Origin: Prorocentrum cordatum
Lineage: Eukaryota; Sar; Dinophyceae; Prorocentrales; Prorocentraceae
Assembly (NCBI GenBank): GCA_963575745.1
Contig: CAUYUJ010019949.1
Span: forward strand, 434,001-498,000
DNA length: 64,000 bases
Reading direction: 5' to 3'
A program made the position numbers and the translations under genes. The notes under the pieces were generated by a model. It was not told where the DNA came from and made no database searches. It saw nothing but the letters and a program-made list of their open reading frames with translations. This document shows positions 1-10,799 of this stretch, in pieces. Position 1 is the stretch's first letter. Every line of letters starts with the position of its first letter.

Positions 1-1130
1 GACAAACATCATCAGCGACCGTGCTCGGACGGCTGCTTGAAATAAAGGCGGGCAGTGGCAGCACGTCTAGAAGCACGAAAGGACCATCAGCCAAAAAGCA
101 GGGGCCCGCTCTTGCGAAAAAGCGCGCACGGGCAGCCGAAGCCAGAGCCCGATGTCATCAGGTACAGCGCTGGGGTCGGGGCGTGCGAGAATGGCGTTGC
201 TGCGATGAGTGGGTTGAGAGACTTGTATATGCTACACCATGGTACCAGCTAGCGCGAGAAGGCAGGCAGTGGCAGCGGACTCAGCTGCTGCAAGCAGGGG
301 TCATGCGAGACACATCGCAGCTGCAGTGCGGGGCTCGCTGCGCGAAAGGGGCTCGCGGGACAGGTTCTGAGAATCAGTGGGGGGGCCAGGTCGTGCAAGA
401 AGGCAGGCACTAGCAGCAGGCAGCCTTTGTTGCTGCATGCGTTCCTTCGAGACACATCTACGAGTCAACATCAGCAGCCACAACGCTGGGTTCAGCTCGT
501 GCGAGAAGTACCAAGGCGTGCAAGAAAGGCAGGCAGTGGCAGCAGGAGTTGAGGAAGGCCGCGAGTCCAACGTCATCAGCTACAGTGCTGGGCCCATGGT
601 CAAAGCCAGCGGAGGGCCATGACAGCAGACCCGATCGGCTACAGCTTTGGGGACAGGGCGAGCAGGCGAACCGCCTGCGAAGGAAATACCTACCCATTTC
701 AATCAATAGGGTTCGGCTTGGAGTCCGGCATCATCACCTACAGCAGTGCCGCCACGGCGTGCGAGAAGGAGGGACACTGGCAGCACAATTTGTGGAAAGG
801 GCGCGAGCCCAAAGTCGTCAGACTACAGTGTGCGCCAGGCGCTTCGTCGAAGCCAGCGGAGCGCCATGGCAGCAGGCGCGCTCAGCTACAGCGTCGGGGC
901 GAGCTCGTGCGAAGGCGGTTCAAGAGTGCGCGTGAAACAATCACGGGCAGGCAGTGGCGAACACGTGAGAAAGCAGACAGTGGCAGCAGGCCGTTCGTTG
1001 CCGCCGGGGGCTCGTGGGAGAAGGCATGCAGGGTGGCAGCAGCTACGGCGCTGCGATGAGCTTGAGCGAGAAAGGCGCACGCTTGCACAGCAGGCTTGCG
1101 ATGCAGCGCACCTGCGGGAAATCCGCGCCA
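1..1130 (+). pseudogene. Decayed pentatricopeptide-repeat (PPR) protein gene, relic repeats
   Basis: PPR proteins are helical-repeat RNA-binding proteins, usually acting on organelle transcripts; each repeat is about 35 residues. Relics of the repeat core can be read on the + strand, with pieces such as PDVIRYSAGVGACENG (about 148-195), VNISSHNAGFSSCEK (about 464-508), SNVISYSAG (about 565-592), GIITYSSAATACEKEGHWQ (about 727-783) and LSYSVGASSCEG (about 881-916). Spacing is near 105 nt or a multiple of it where no indel intervenes, as 35-residue repeats require. The relics lie in different frames and are separated by stops, so no single open frame remains. Between them runs a recurring GGCAGGCAGTGGCAGCAG-like segment that would encode the WQ-A-L part of each repeat. 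The left part may continue outside the window. The family call rests on motif and spacing; the pseudogene call rests on the frame breaks. Confidence 0.72.
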
Positions 1131-1967
1131 TGGAGGATGCGTCCCCTGTCTTAATGACAGCGCTGGTATTGTGCAAATGCGAGTGGCTGTTTCCGAGACG
1201 CCAGCACTGCCAGAAGGGCTGGGGCACCTTATGGCCGTCACCGTGGAGCGGAAGGCACCCGACCACCAAAGGTTTGGCGGGTTTGAGTCTGGGACAGGGT
1301 CGGCCCGTGTGGTAAAATTCCGCCGCGAGGTTTTTGGGGCGTCTGCGCCTGTTGGATATACTCGTTCGACCGCGATACTCCCCAGCGATATTCCGATACT
1401 CTTCTCTTCCATGTTCTCTCCTCCTTATCATCGTCCTTCTCTTCCTTCTCGTTCTCGGCGTCCTCCTCCCTCCCCATCTGCTTCCTCCTCCTACTCCTCC
1501 GCCTCCTCCTTCTCGTCTCCCTCTTCATCGTCATGCTGCTCTTCCATCTCCCGCTCCCGTGTCTCCTGCTCATCCGCCCCACGTTCCGTTTCCTTCCTGG
1601 CTCTTGATCGTGCCATTAATTCCGTTGTTAGACATGCGACGCCCTGATTTTTTCAGGACGGCGCCCCCGGAAATCCCGACCCCTTCCCCAGGACCGGCTT
1701 CTCGTCCCGAGCCGCTTTTCGACGGCCTTGGGGCCCGGCGAGGGCCCCCCCGGGCCGAACATGGCGAAAAACCTCCCGTGAGGATTTGTTTCGTTTTTTT
1801 TTTTTACGACGCGAGCATCTTTGGGTCTCGGGAGGCGACGGGCGGAGCCTCTCCGACCTCGGCTTCTCGGACGCCGGCCTGGACGACCACCTGCAGGTGT
1901 GCGGAGCCGGCCTCCACGGCGGCTTCCACGACGCACAGGCCCCTCTCCGACCCAGACCCCAGGCGGA
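1131..1967. other. No gene recognised; pyrimidine-rich tract
   Basis: I see no supported gene. A CT-rich stretch (about 1405-1600) of TCCTCCTCC-type triplets gives spurious serine/proline or arginine frames on the two strands. A run of ten T lies near 1795. Confidence 0.5.
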
Positions 1968-2170
1968 TTGCGTGCGTGCGTGTGTGCGTGTGCGTGTGCG
2001 TGCGTGCGTGTGCGTGTGTGTATGTGTGTGCGCGTGTGCGCGTGTTTGTGCGTGCGTGTGTGCGTGCGTGCGCCTGTGCGTGTGTGCGTGTGCGTGCGTG
2101 CGTGTGTGCGTGTGTGCGCGCGCGTGTGTGCGCGTGTGCGTGTGTGCGTGTGTGTGTATGTGTGTGTTCC
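1968..2170. repeat. Alternating purine-pyrimidine GT/GC microsatellite
   Basis: About 200 bp of interspersed GTGCGT, GTGT and GCGC units. Alternating purine-pyrimidine sequence of this length is a typical Z-DNA-forming tract. The cysteine/valine/arginine open frames through it are artefacts of the repeat. Confidence 0.9.
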
Positions 2171-5100
2171 GCGCTATGCTTGTTTTAGTCAATCTGTCAT
2201 GCACGTGCAGTTCCCGGCCCCAAGGACCTTCAAATAACGGTTCGGGGTGATAAGCCGGCCTTGGGGAGGAGTTGAGAGTTTTAGGGTCTACAGACTCCAC
2301 AGAGCCCACCCCACCAGGGGTTCTTGGGGATCCTTTCATGAGGTCTATCATTGTGCGTGCAAGCGTCCGCATTCGGTGTCTCGGCTCGCTCACTGGGGCC
2401 CTCGGGCGAGAGTTCTCATGGAGACCAGGAGGGAGCCATATCTGACCATCGTGCCCCGACACGAAGGCTGGATTTCGCCCTCGGGTCCGGGACGAGCTCG
2501 GAGGTTCGGCGGGACCGCAGGTGGCCAAGCACATGCCATGAACGCCACGATTCGTCGCAGTGCGGAGGTTGCTCGGCCTGACTCGGCTGAGTGGGGTCGG
2601 ATCACGGTTCAGGCCGGCTGGTCGCCATGAGCCAAAGAGTTTTTGATGGGAGGGGGTCTAAGGTTTCGAAGTGGTATTCCTGGAAGGTCCCAGGGAGGAT
2701 TTCTGGACTCCAGAGGGTGGTACAATGCCCCAGGGAAGCCTCGGAGCCCAGGACGCGTTTTCCTCATGAGCCTTTACTCCTGGCAGCAGGGCTGGCCCAA
2801 AGCAGCAATTCCGGTCCGACGCCCCTGCTCCAAAAAGGCTCCTGCGGAGAGAGGGACACTCTGAGGAGCGGAGAGGTCGTCGCGCACGCAACCCTCGTTC
2901 CCAGTCGAGGAGGAGATGTCGCAGCACGTGCATCTTTCCGTACAGATTGGCGTCATTCGTCACGTCGCCCGCCGACCGCCCGCTTTGACGATCCTCCTCC
3001 GTGCGTTCCTCTCCCCTCATTTCCTCCGCTAGAGTGGCTTCTCGTTGCGACGGGCGGTCCTGCATGGTCTTGCCCTCTTCGCGGCGACCTCGGCCGTCTG
3101 GTTCGATGCGGGTTTGCTCAGGTTGAGTTGTACGGTGCAGTCGGGCCGGCTTCGGCTCGTCACCACCCACCAAACCACCCAAACCCAATCCCAAGGCCCC
3201 AATTTGCCATCCTTTCCCAGCGGGTGGGGGGGCGTTGGGGAACATTGAAACCACATGTGGAGCCCGTACCCGCCCCAACCCGAAATTTGGGTCTTCGGGT
3301 TGGGTTGGAGTGGAGTGGTAGGTAGTACGTTCGCGGGCATTACGGCCAGGGAGTTCGGTTCACGGCCCAGTTTGGTTCGGGCGTTTGGGATCGGGTCCAG
3401 TTCCCGAGTGCGGGGCGCGTTCGCGGTCGTCATGACGCAAGCATGCTCACACTCACATGCGTTTCCTCTCGCGCATCTCCAGCTTCCCATGTGCTTGCGG
3501 GAGCTTGTTGCGTTGCTTTGTTTGAGAATGTGTTTTGCAGGGGAACCCGATCATCAACACGACCAGGTTCTCTCTCTCCCTCTCGTTTTGAGTGTTACGA
3601 GTCCTTGCTTGCCGACCTGTTCTCAGTCAGTAATTTGCTGCTAACAGCACATGCCTCATTTCTAGCCAGTTCCGCTCAAGAAGTACGCAGCCTGTCCCAC
3701 AAGACCCCAAATGAGTTCCCTCTTATCAGGATCCACATGATCGATTGTTCACCTGCTGACGTTATATGGGCCCCACTCGTGGCACCATGTAATATTGCAC
3801 CGGGGCGCTTGCCGAACTCAGGTATTGAAAAAGCCGTGCCGCGATGACTCACAGGCATGGAGGCCCAGGCAGCAATGGGCTGTCTGGTCACGGCCTGCCC
3901 TATTGGGAACCGTGATTCCGAGCAGTTTGGCCGTCCCGCATGGTGCTTCTTTCGTCCAGATGGCCAGGGCTGGGTGTGGTTTGAGGTCAGTTGGCAGTAT
4001 CTTCGCGTGCGCTCTCATTGCAGTGCAAGGGTATTATTTGCGGCATGCTTGCTTCACATTTCGGGTATAGCCAGGACCCCTATGTAAGGGGACCTGGTTC
4101 GTAGTAGGGCCCCGCAGCCCCTAGATTTGCCAGAATCACTAATCCAGGTCTGCCGTAGCTGATGTTTTTTCGGGTGACGGCACTTCCGGATAGTGGAACG
4201 GGGCGGGGGGGGGGCGTCCCCCAGTACACATCTCTAAACCAGGTCCCACTAAACCCAGTCTTGCCAACGCCCGAACATTGTTCGAGTTCTACCTCTTCTC
4301 ATAGGATGGGCTCGGGCCTAGCTGCATGCTCGCAGTTCCAACCCTCGGCATCCCTACTCTACGCAGCTCGGCACAATCGATCGTTCATGATTGGGGATCC
4401 AGCTTCTTCATCACAAGAATCCCGATTCGAAGTTGTTCAGCCGTTTGACCTGGTATGAGCGGCTTCGCGCTGGCACCTGAACGCGATCTTGAGGAAGCCC
4501 GTTGACATACAGCTGTCTTCTGCAGCGAATGCGAGACACATTGAACGGTGCCTTCTCTTCACAAAGGAGGGGCTGGAGTGGGAGGGCCAAGGAAGCATGC
4601 AATTGTTCCCAACGGTCGATGCACTGGCGTTCCATGCATCTTGCGATTTGTCTGGGCCTTGCCGACTTCGTTTTTCTAGGCCCTCGCCAGCTGGGAAGGA
4701 TCGCGCCGTCACTGGCTGGCGAGCAAATCTGTCTTTCAGAGAATATCAAGTTTCGCCCGCCGGTGCTGCATTTCTCCTGTCGTGCGATACCTTGCATGGG
4801 GGGCCACATGAGAAAATCGCTCGCGGATAAGCCAGGTTCCCCGATCTCGGGGAGCTCGTCAAGTTCGCCCACGAGCGGAACGTCAGCATGAGTTGGCATT
4901 TCAACAATTGCAAGTGCCGGGATCGGGGAGGGGCGCGGGGACATACGGCCGGTTCGAGGTATAAGATCAAGGTAGGTTCGGGGAGGGTACCCTGATGTTG
5001 TTCGTGCTTGTTGGATGTTCTTGTGCATCCTGGGGGAGGGTACCCTCGAATGTTCTTCAGTTTGGCCGGCCGAGGGTCTCGTGTTCTTGAAGGGCGTTCT

Positions 5101-5255
5101 TCTGTCCTAGGTCTGGCCTTAGAGATGATATCAGGCGGTCGCAAACATGCATTGAGGGGGCGTGGATGGGCGACGGGTCCCGTTTCCATGGGAAGTCGTG
5201 GATACACGCCGCCGAACGAGGCGGCGCCGTCCGCATTTTGAGGAGGGCGCCTCCC
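2171..5255. other. No gene recognised (3 kb)
   Basis: Many short overlapping open frames occur, none with recognisable domains or sustained codon structure. The one notable structure is a small hairpin at 3274-3304, listed separately. Confidence 0.5.
3274..3304. repeat. Short perfect hairpin
   Basis: CCCAACCCGAA (3274-3284) is matched by its exact reverse complement (3294-3304) across a 9-nt loop. Function unknown. Confidence 0.6.
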
Positions 5256-5299
5256 GCGATCCATGGATTTGGCGACCGCGCGCCAAATCCATGGATCGC
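5256..5299. repeat. Perfect 19-bp inverted repeat (hairpin)
   Basis: The 19-bp arm at 5256-5274 (GCGATCCATGGATTTGGCG) is repeated as an exact reverse complement at 5281-5299 with a 6-bp loop. Each arm itself contains the palindrome ATCCATGGAT. There is no T-run afterwards and no gene immediately before, so it is not a bacterial-type terminator. Confidence 0.9.
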
Positions 5300-5486
5300 T
5301 AATCCATGCTTGCGCGCCCCCGATGATAGCGGGAGTTTGTGTCCCATGAAAGGCGGGCGTTTTCTTGCGCTCCGCTCTCTGGTCCCCTCCGCCCTCGCGC
5401 CTCCTGGGGCCCATGGCGTCGACTCGACCGATCCAGTTCGGTAATCGCCTATTGCGGACGGCTCGATCCGATTCGGTTTCGTCGCC

Positions 5487-5570
5487 ATGGGGGAGGATGA
5501 GGAGGAGGAGGAGAAGGAAGAGGAGGAGGAGGAGGAGGAAGAGAAAGAGGAGGAGTCGCCATGGGGGAGA
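5487..5570. repeat. Purine-rich GAG/GAA tract
   Basis: AGGAGGAGG-type low-complexity sequence, read as glutamate on + and proline/leucine on -. Not a gene. Confidence 0.85.
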
Positions 5571-5715
5571 CGGGTCCTGATGGAAACGAGTCCTGAGGTT
5601 TTCCGCCGCTCTCGGGCTCTCGGGGCCCCTCACGGAGCCCGGGACCGTCAGAGAACGACCCGGGATGGAGGTTTCGTGCTGGGGGAAGGCCCCGGGGTCC
5701 AGGACCCACTTCTCG

Positions 5716-5922
5716 GGACGCCCGAAATGGGTACGGAAAGAATGGGTACGATGCCCAACAGCAGTCCCTGTTCATTTTGAACAGGACTCGCTGTCCGCGC
5801 CGCCGCGGTCTGTGTCCATTTGAGACAGAAGGCCACCCGCCCAACAGCGGCCGCTGTTGGTTTGGGACAACATTTGTTGTTGGGCATTGTACCCATTCTT
5901 TCCGTACCCATTTCGGGCGTCC
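5716..5922. mobile_element. MITE-like foldback element, family A, copy 1
   Basis: A 207-bp unit whose 46-bp ends are inverted copies of each other (5716-5761 and 5877-5922, one or two mismatches), beginning GGACGCCCGAAATGGG. There is no coding capacity. An equal-length copy lies at 44512-44718. Flanking sequences share an imperfect ACTTC..TCGGGA direct repeat, a weak target-site duplication. Terminal inverted repeats, constant length and lack of a transposase match the definition of a miniature inverted-repeat element; no known superfamily is assigned. Confidence 0.8.
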
Positions 5923-6165
5923 AAAACTTCCCTCGGGACCCGTCTCCCCCCAGGCCAAATTCCGACGTTCCGACGATTCGATGCGGCCGACGTTTGCATC
6001 CTGGCGCGGCCGGCGCGCTCCAATGTCGCCTCCATGCAGGCGCGGGCCGCGCCGATCCGGGCTGGATCCAGTCATTCGATGCCCATTTCTCCTGCCCCGC
6101 GTTTCCCCCCACCCCACACCTCCCTGTACGATCCAATCCCTGGGCGGAGGTATATGAGAATCGGG
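5923..6165. other. Spacer between two MITE-like elements
   Basis: No gene or repeat recognised. Confidence 0.4.
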
Positions 6166-6326
6166 GGTGGACAGACCTCCTACCCTGACACGTCGATTAG
6201 CGGATTGGCCATGTTCGGTTCGCGAGAGGGCGTCGCGGCCGTCATTTTTGCGGGTCCAGGTCCGTCGGTTTCGGTCCCAGGCCGTTTTCACTAAGGGGAG
6301 GTTTACTAAAGGGAGGTTTGTCCACC
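6166..6326. mobile_element. MITE-like element, family B, copy 1
   Basis: A 161-bp unit starting GGTGGACAGACCTCC (6166) and ending in the inverted form GGAGGTTTGTCCACC (6326), one mismatch over 15 bp. The interior (CCTGACACGTCGATTA..., then a GGTTCGCGAGAGGGCG-like segment) recurs at 43408-43745 (interrupted) and 44003-44162 (diverged). Non-coding. Confidence 0.72.
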
Positions 6327-6394
6327 GCCGAGAGAAACCTGTGTGCGGGTCCTGTTGCTGGGCCGCGTGTGGTGTGTGGCCGTGGGCGAGTATC

Positions 6395-6646
6395 GAGGCC
6401 TCCTAGATGGGGTCCGAGTAGATGGTGTCGGAGGATCGCGCCGCATAGCCGATGCATCGCCGATGCCGCTCGATGTGGGGCCCGATTTGCTCCACGCCGA
6501 CGTCGCCAATGCATCGTCCACGTCGATGATGCATCGCCAGTGCACCGCCGATGCATCGCCGATGCATCGTTGATGTATCGCCGATGTATCGGCGATGCGG
6601 CGCGATCCTCCGACCCCCTCTATCCAGACCCCATCCAGGAGGCCTC
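6395..6646. repeat. Long inverted repeat (foldback) with GATGCATCG core
   Basis: The arm at 6395-6459 is the reverse complement of 6582-6646 at roughly 88% over 65 bp; both carry GGAGGATCGCGCCGC. The spacer of about 120 bp consists of repeated self-complementary CGATGCATCG-type units, so the whole 250 bp can fold into one extended hairpin. Confidence 0.82.
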
Positions 6647-8279
6647 TAGATTAGCGCCCAGGTGCACAGGAGAGAGCACGTGCAAGAACTCGAGCAGGCC
6701 ATACCTGAGTCCACACATTCGCGAAACTCGATTTGTAGCGCCCTCTCTCTCTGCCTCCCCGTCCTCCAAGCCCCACCCAACATGTAAAATACAGGCACAT
6801 CCAGAGGTCTCTAGAAGCCTCCAGGCGTCTTCTGAGGCCTCCGCCGGGTGCTGCCAGAGGTGTGCAAGGCGGCCCAAGCCGACCACCACGGCTTTCAGAT
6901 GACAGCTCACGAGGCCCAGAGGGTCACATGGGCCCCAATGTGGAGCGAATAGCTTGGGGTTTGGGGCCTGTGCCAGGAGCACACTCAGCAACCCCCGACT
7001 CTGGAGGCCCAGACATGGTCAGAAACGTTTCAGCACTCTCGGCCCCAGAAGGCGCCGCACCGGGGCTCCCCGTGGTTTGGAAAGGACTACCCTGCATGAA
7101 GCTCGAGAGAGAGGGAGAGAGATGGCGACTTCACCCCTGGCGCCCACGATCTCAATGTTCACGTGCAGCCCGCGCAGGCCGTGGCCCGCAGAAATGAGCA
7201 GCTGTTTCGGATCGGCTCCTCGCCCCCCCCCTACCCCACCCCACCCACGGATGTGAGGCCCCGAACCTTCCGATTGGGATTGGGGCCCAGGGTTCTGTCC
7301 CGCTTCGGCACCTCTTGAGGATGGGCACTTTCTTCGAAGACCACGGTCGTAACTCTTGCACGGTGGTTCAGGACACCCCTAGCTTGGGAGGGGGTGGCCC
7401 TTGGGACCCTGCACCTTGTAGTGTGTTCTTCGTTTTAGGGGTATCTCAGTGGGGCCGTGGGCCTTCGGCTAAGGGTTTGGTCTTGACCCGCATCACTGTC
7501 GCCGTGTCTTCGATGTTGTTCACCCGCCCCCCGCCGGCGCTTGATCTTCACAGCGCCTGGCAAGGGAGACCACCGTATATAGGACGACCTCTCCTTCATT
7601 GGGAGATCCGACGCCGCGCCCGCAGCTCAGAACCGCCGCCTCCTCCTGCGCCTCCTCCACCTCGTCAGCCTCTTTCTCGTTCGCGGGAGGGAAGATCGAT
7701 ATGTTTTGTGAAGTTGCATGCTGTCCTTGACGTGTCTGCGCTATGATTGGGCCTCACAAGGCCTCGGGGGAGGGGGCCTCCGGGCATCTCACTTTGCCGG
7801 AGACCTCCAGTGGCGGCGTCCACCAATGGCCAAGGACTCGGAAATAGTTCGACGCGGAGATCCCCCTGAAGTGCATCGCACTCCTGACACGTCCCATTGT
7901 GCATGTCTGGGGTGCCAGAGCGAGTCTGCGTGGAGGACGGGTGCGGCGACGACGACGGTGGCTCCGATGAGGTACACCGGCGACGACAACTCACAGACAG
8001 ACAGGCAGGCGGTGAGCAGGCCCTCTCCCTTCCCCTTCCTCTTACCACTCGTCGTGCCCCCTTCTCTTTTCTTCCTGCATCATTCCCTTCCCTCGTCGTA
8101 CTACTCTCCTCTTTTCTTATTACTCGTCGTACTACTCGTCGTACCCCCTTCCCTTTTCCTCTCTTTTCTTCTCTTTTCTTCTCTCATTGTGTCCCCCTCG
8201 TTCTCCTCTGTCCTCCCTCGGTGCAAGACCGTGCGCCTCGCTCGATACGTCCTCACGATCCGGGCGCCCGCGGTGCTGA
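6647..8279. other. No gene recognised; pyrimidine tract at 8030-8215
   Basis: No supported gene. Sequence at 8030-8215 is CT-rich (TTCCTC, CGTCGTACTACTC repeats). Confidence 0.5.
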
Positions 8280-8505
8280 GACGATCGCTTCGCTCGAGAC
8301 ATCCTCAGAATATGCTTGGAAAGCGCCGAAGTCGAAGCCACCAGACAAACAAACCGCTGGAGGCATCCCCGCAAGCTGGGCGCGAACTGGCCCGCGAAAC
8401 ATTCTTTGGCGGCTTCCCCTTGGGGTGCTGAAGCGAACGCCTCGCTCGGGACATCCTCACATGTTTATGTTTCTTGTATTTGTGAAGGCTCCAGGGTCCA
8501 AGCCA
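8280..8505. repeat. Isolated unit of the GAGACATC repeat family
   Basis: Contains CGCTTCGCTCGAGACATCC near 8285 and CGCCTCGCTCGGGACATCC near 8435, separated by GGGCGCGAACTGGCCCG- and TTGGGGTGCTGAAGCGAACG-type sequence. The same order of segments is repeated in the array at 10800-11670. Confidence 0.75.
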
Positions 8506-8600
8506 CTAACATGATCGACCCACGAAACCGGAAACGAATATAGGAATGTAAGGCATGGCAACGTTTCAAAGTCACCTGATTGGGCGAGGGGCAAACGCAC

Positions 8601-9326
8601 TGCTGAGCGTATCGACCTTGATGTACCTTGCCGAGGGCTGTGCTCTGCTCCGCCGCGCTGAACTGCGATGTGCCATGCCGCGATTGTGCTCTATAGCGTT
8701 GTGGATCGAGTCCTCCTTTGCATCCGAGTCCTGACCGAACTGATCCAGATCTTCAGCTCGAGCTGCCTCAGCACATAGTAGCTGCCCCAGAGCTAATTGA
8801 CAGGGGAACATGCCAGGAGGACGCGCCGCGGAACGTCCCAAGGGACGCACCAGGCGACGTGCCAGGGAGCGTGCCACGGGGACGCACCGCGGGACGTGCC
8901 GAGGGGACGCGTTACGGAACGTGCCACGGGACGTGCCAGTGGACGCGCCGCGCGACGTACCAGGAGGACGCGCCACGGGACGTGCCAAGGAACGTGCCAG
9001 GTTGCAATGCTGAGCGTATCGACCTTGATGTACCTTGCCGAGGGCTGTGCTCTGCTCCGCCGCGCTGAACTGCGATGTGCCATGCCGCGATTGTGCTCTA
9101 TAGCGTTGTGGATCGAGTCCTCCTTTGCATCCGAGTCCTGACCGAACTGATCCAGATCTTCAGCTCGAGCTGCCTCAGCACATAGTAGCTGCCCCAGAGC
9201 CAATTGACAGGGGAACATGCCAGGAGGACGCGCCGCGGAACGTCTCAAGGGACGCGCCAGGCGACGTGCCAGGGAGCGTGCCACGGGGACGCACCGCGGG
9301 ACGTGCCGAGGGGACGCGCTACGGAA
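8601..9326. repeat. 407-bp tandem duplication containing a GGGACGTGCCA minisatellite
   Basis: The sequence from TGCTGAGCGTATCGACC at 8601 starts again at 9008 and is nearly identical until the second copy stops at about 9326. The right half of each copy is a roughly 12-bp minisatellite (variants of GGGACGTGCCAG), with more units in copy 1. Frames through it (for example G-T-C-R-G-D-A) are repeat artefacts. Confidence 0.9.
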
Positions 9327-9334
9327 CGTTAAAA

Positions 9335-10145
9335 TTGTCTTTGCTCGGGACAACCATCTTAGGTATCCCCTTGGATGTCCTGGACACCTAAAAACACATG
9401 GTGCCAGCTCGGGAAACCATGGTAGATACACCCTTGAATAGCCTGGATATTGTAAAACACGTGGTCCTTGCTCAGAACAATCATGTTCGATACCCCCTTC
9501 GGTGGCCTGGATACGTAAAAACGTGTGCTTCAAGCTCGGGACAACCGTTATAGAGATCCCCCTGGGTGGCCTGGACATGTAAAAAACATATGGCTCCAGC
9601 TCGGGACCACCATCTTAGATACCCCCTGGGTGGCCTGCACACGTAAAAACACTTGGTCCGGCCCGCCCAGGGGAGATATCCTACCTGCGGTCGTCTGGAG
9701 CGCAGGAGAGCCCATGAACGCCCAGAGGCGCCGGGAGGCCAAACGGTCAACGAATCAATACCACATACAAAGAAAGTCTCGGCGTTCCGTTCCGAGTCCC
9801 AGGAAAGATCCAGGAGGCCCATGTTAGCTACCCACTGAGTGGCCTGGACACGTGAAAACACATGCTTCCATCTCGGGACCACTATGTTAGATACCCCCTT
9901 GGGTTGCCTGGACACGTGAAAATACATGGCTCCAGCGCAGGACCACCATGTTAGATACCACCCTGGGTGGCCTGGACACGTGAAAACACATGGTTCCAGC
10001 GCAGGACCACCATGTTAGATACCCCTTTGGTGGCGTGGACACGTGAAAGCACGTGGTTCCATCTCAGGACCACCATGTTAGATGCCCCCCTGGGGGGCGT
10101 GGACACGTGAAAACACGCGGTTCCAGCGCGGGGCCACCATGTTCG
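9335..10145. repeat. 63-64-bp tandem repeat array
   Basis: At least ten diverged copies of a unit with TACCCCCTGGGTGGCCTGG, then ACACGTGAAAACACATGG, then GGACCACCATGTTAGA. Measured TTAGAT spacing is 64 and 63 bp at 9951, 10015 and 10078. A different segment (about 9660-9830) interrupts the array. Confidence 0.88.
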
Positions 10146-10480
10146 ATACACCCTTAGGCCCATAGGTGAAAGCACATTGATTCTCCATAGGCACACAAGT
10201 AAAAACACAGGGATTCGCACTCCAAGAGAGAGAGGGCCAGTCGATCTGGATGGAGGCCATTCCATAGGCGGCACATATGCAAAAGCATATTGATTTGTAC
10301 CCCTACAGGGGACCAATCTGTAGGCACATACGTAAAACACGGATTCGCACCCCTGGAGGGCCAATCTAAAGGCACATGCGTGAAAGGGCACGGAATTGCA
10401 CCCCTGGAGAGGGCAATCTATAGGCACATACGTACAAACAGGCGGATTCATACCCCTAGAGAGGACCGATATATGGTCCA
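10146..10480. repeat. Second tandem array, about 60-70-bp units
   Basis: Five or so diverged units of the form GGCACATACGTAAAA(C), GGATTCGCACCCCTGGAG, GGCCAATCTA. Adjoins the 63-bp array and shares ACGTGAAA-type sequence with it, so may be a divergent branch of it. Confidence 0.75.
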
Positions 10481-10484
10481 GGGT

Positions 10485-10790
10485 TTGCCCCCCCCCCCCC
10501 CCCCAAATGCTGATGCCATTGCCCCCCCCCCCCCCCCCCGCGCGAGGGTCCCCCCCGCCCCCCCTGTGGGCGTGGCGTGGTGCTGCGCTGCGGTGCCCCC
10601 CTCCCCCCCCCCCTGTGGATGTGGTGTGGTGCTGTGGTGGTTCAGAGATGGGCGTGGCGTGGTGCTGCGCTGCGGTGCCCCCCTCCCCCCCCTGTGGATG
10701 TGGTGTGGTGCTGTGGTGGTTCAGAGGTCGTCGTCCTCGTCGTCCTCGTCGTCCTCGCGCACTCCTGGAGAGGGCCCTTCTGTGTTCTCG
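10485..10790. repeat. Poly-C tracts and a duplicated GTGG-rich segment
   Basis: C-runs of 10-18 nt near 10489, 10522 and elsewhere. A roughly 105-bp segment ending GCTGTGGTGGTTCAGAG is present twice (10580-10650 and 10655-10727). A CGTCGTCCTCGTCGTCC microsatellite follows. Confidence 0.85.
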
Positions 10791-10799
10791 TGGGGCCTG

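Noticed and set aside
1968-2170. Telomeric repeat
   Set aside because: GTGCGT/GTGT units do not match TTTAGGG-type dinoflagellate telomeres.
5256-5299. Rho-independent terminator
   Set aside because: No T-tract follows, no gene precedes it, and the genome is eukaryotic.
8797-9391. Arg/Gly/Thr repeat protein
   Set aside because: 12-bp minisatellite read as protein; frames break between copies.
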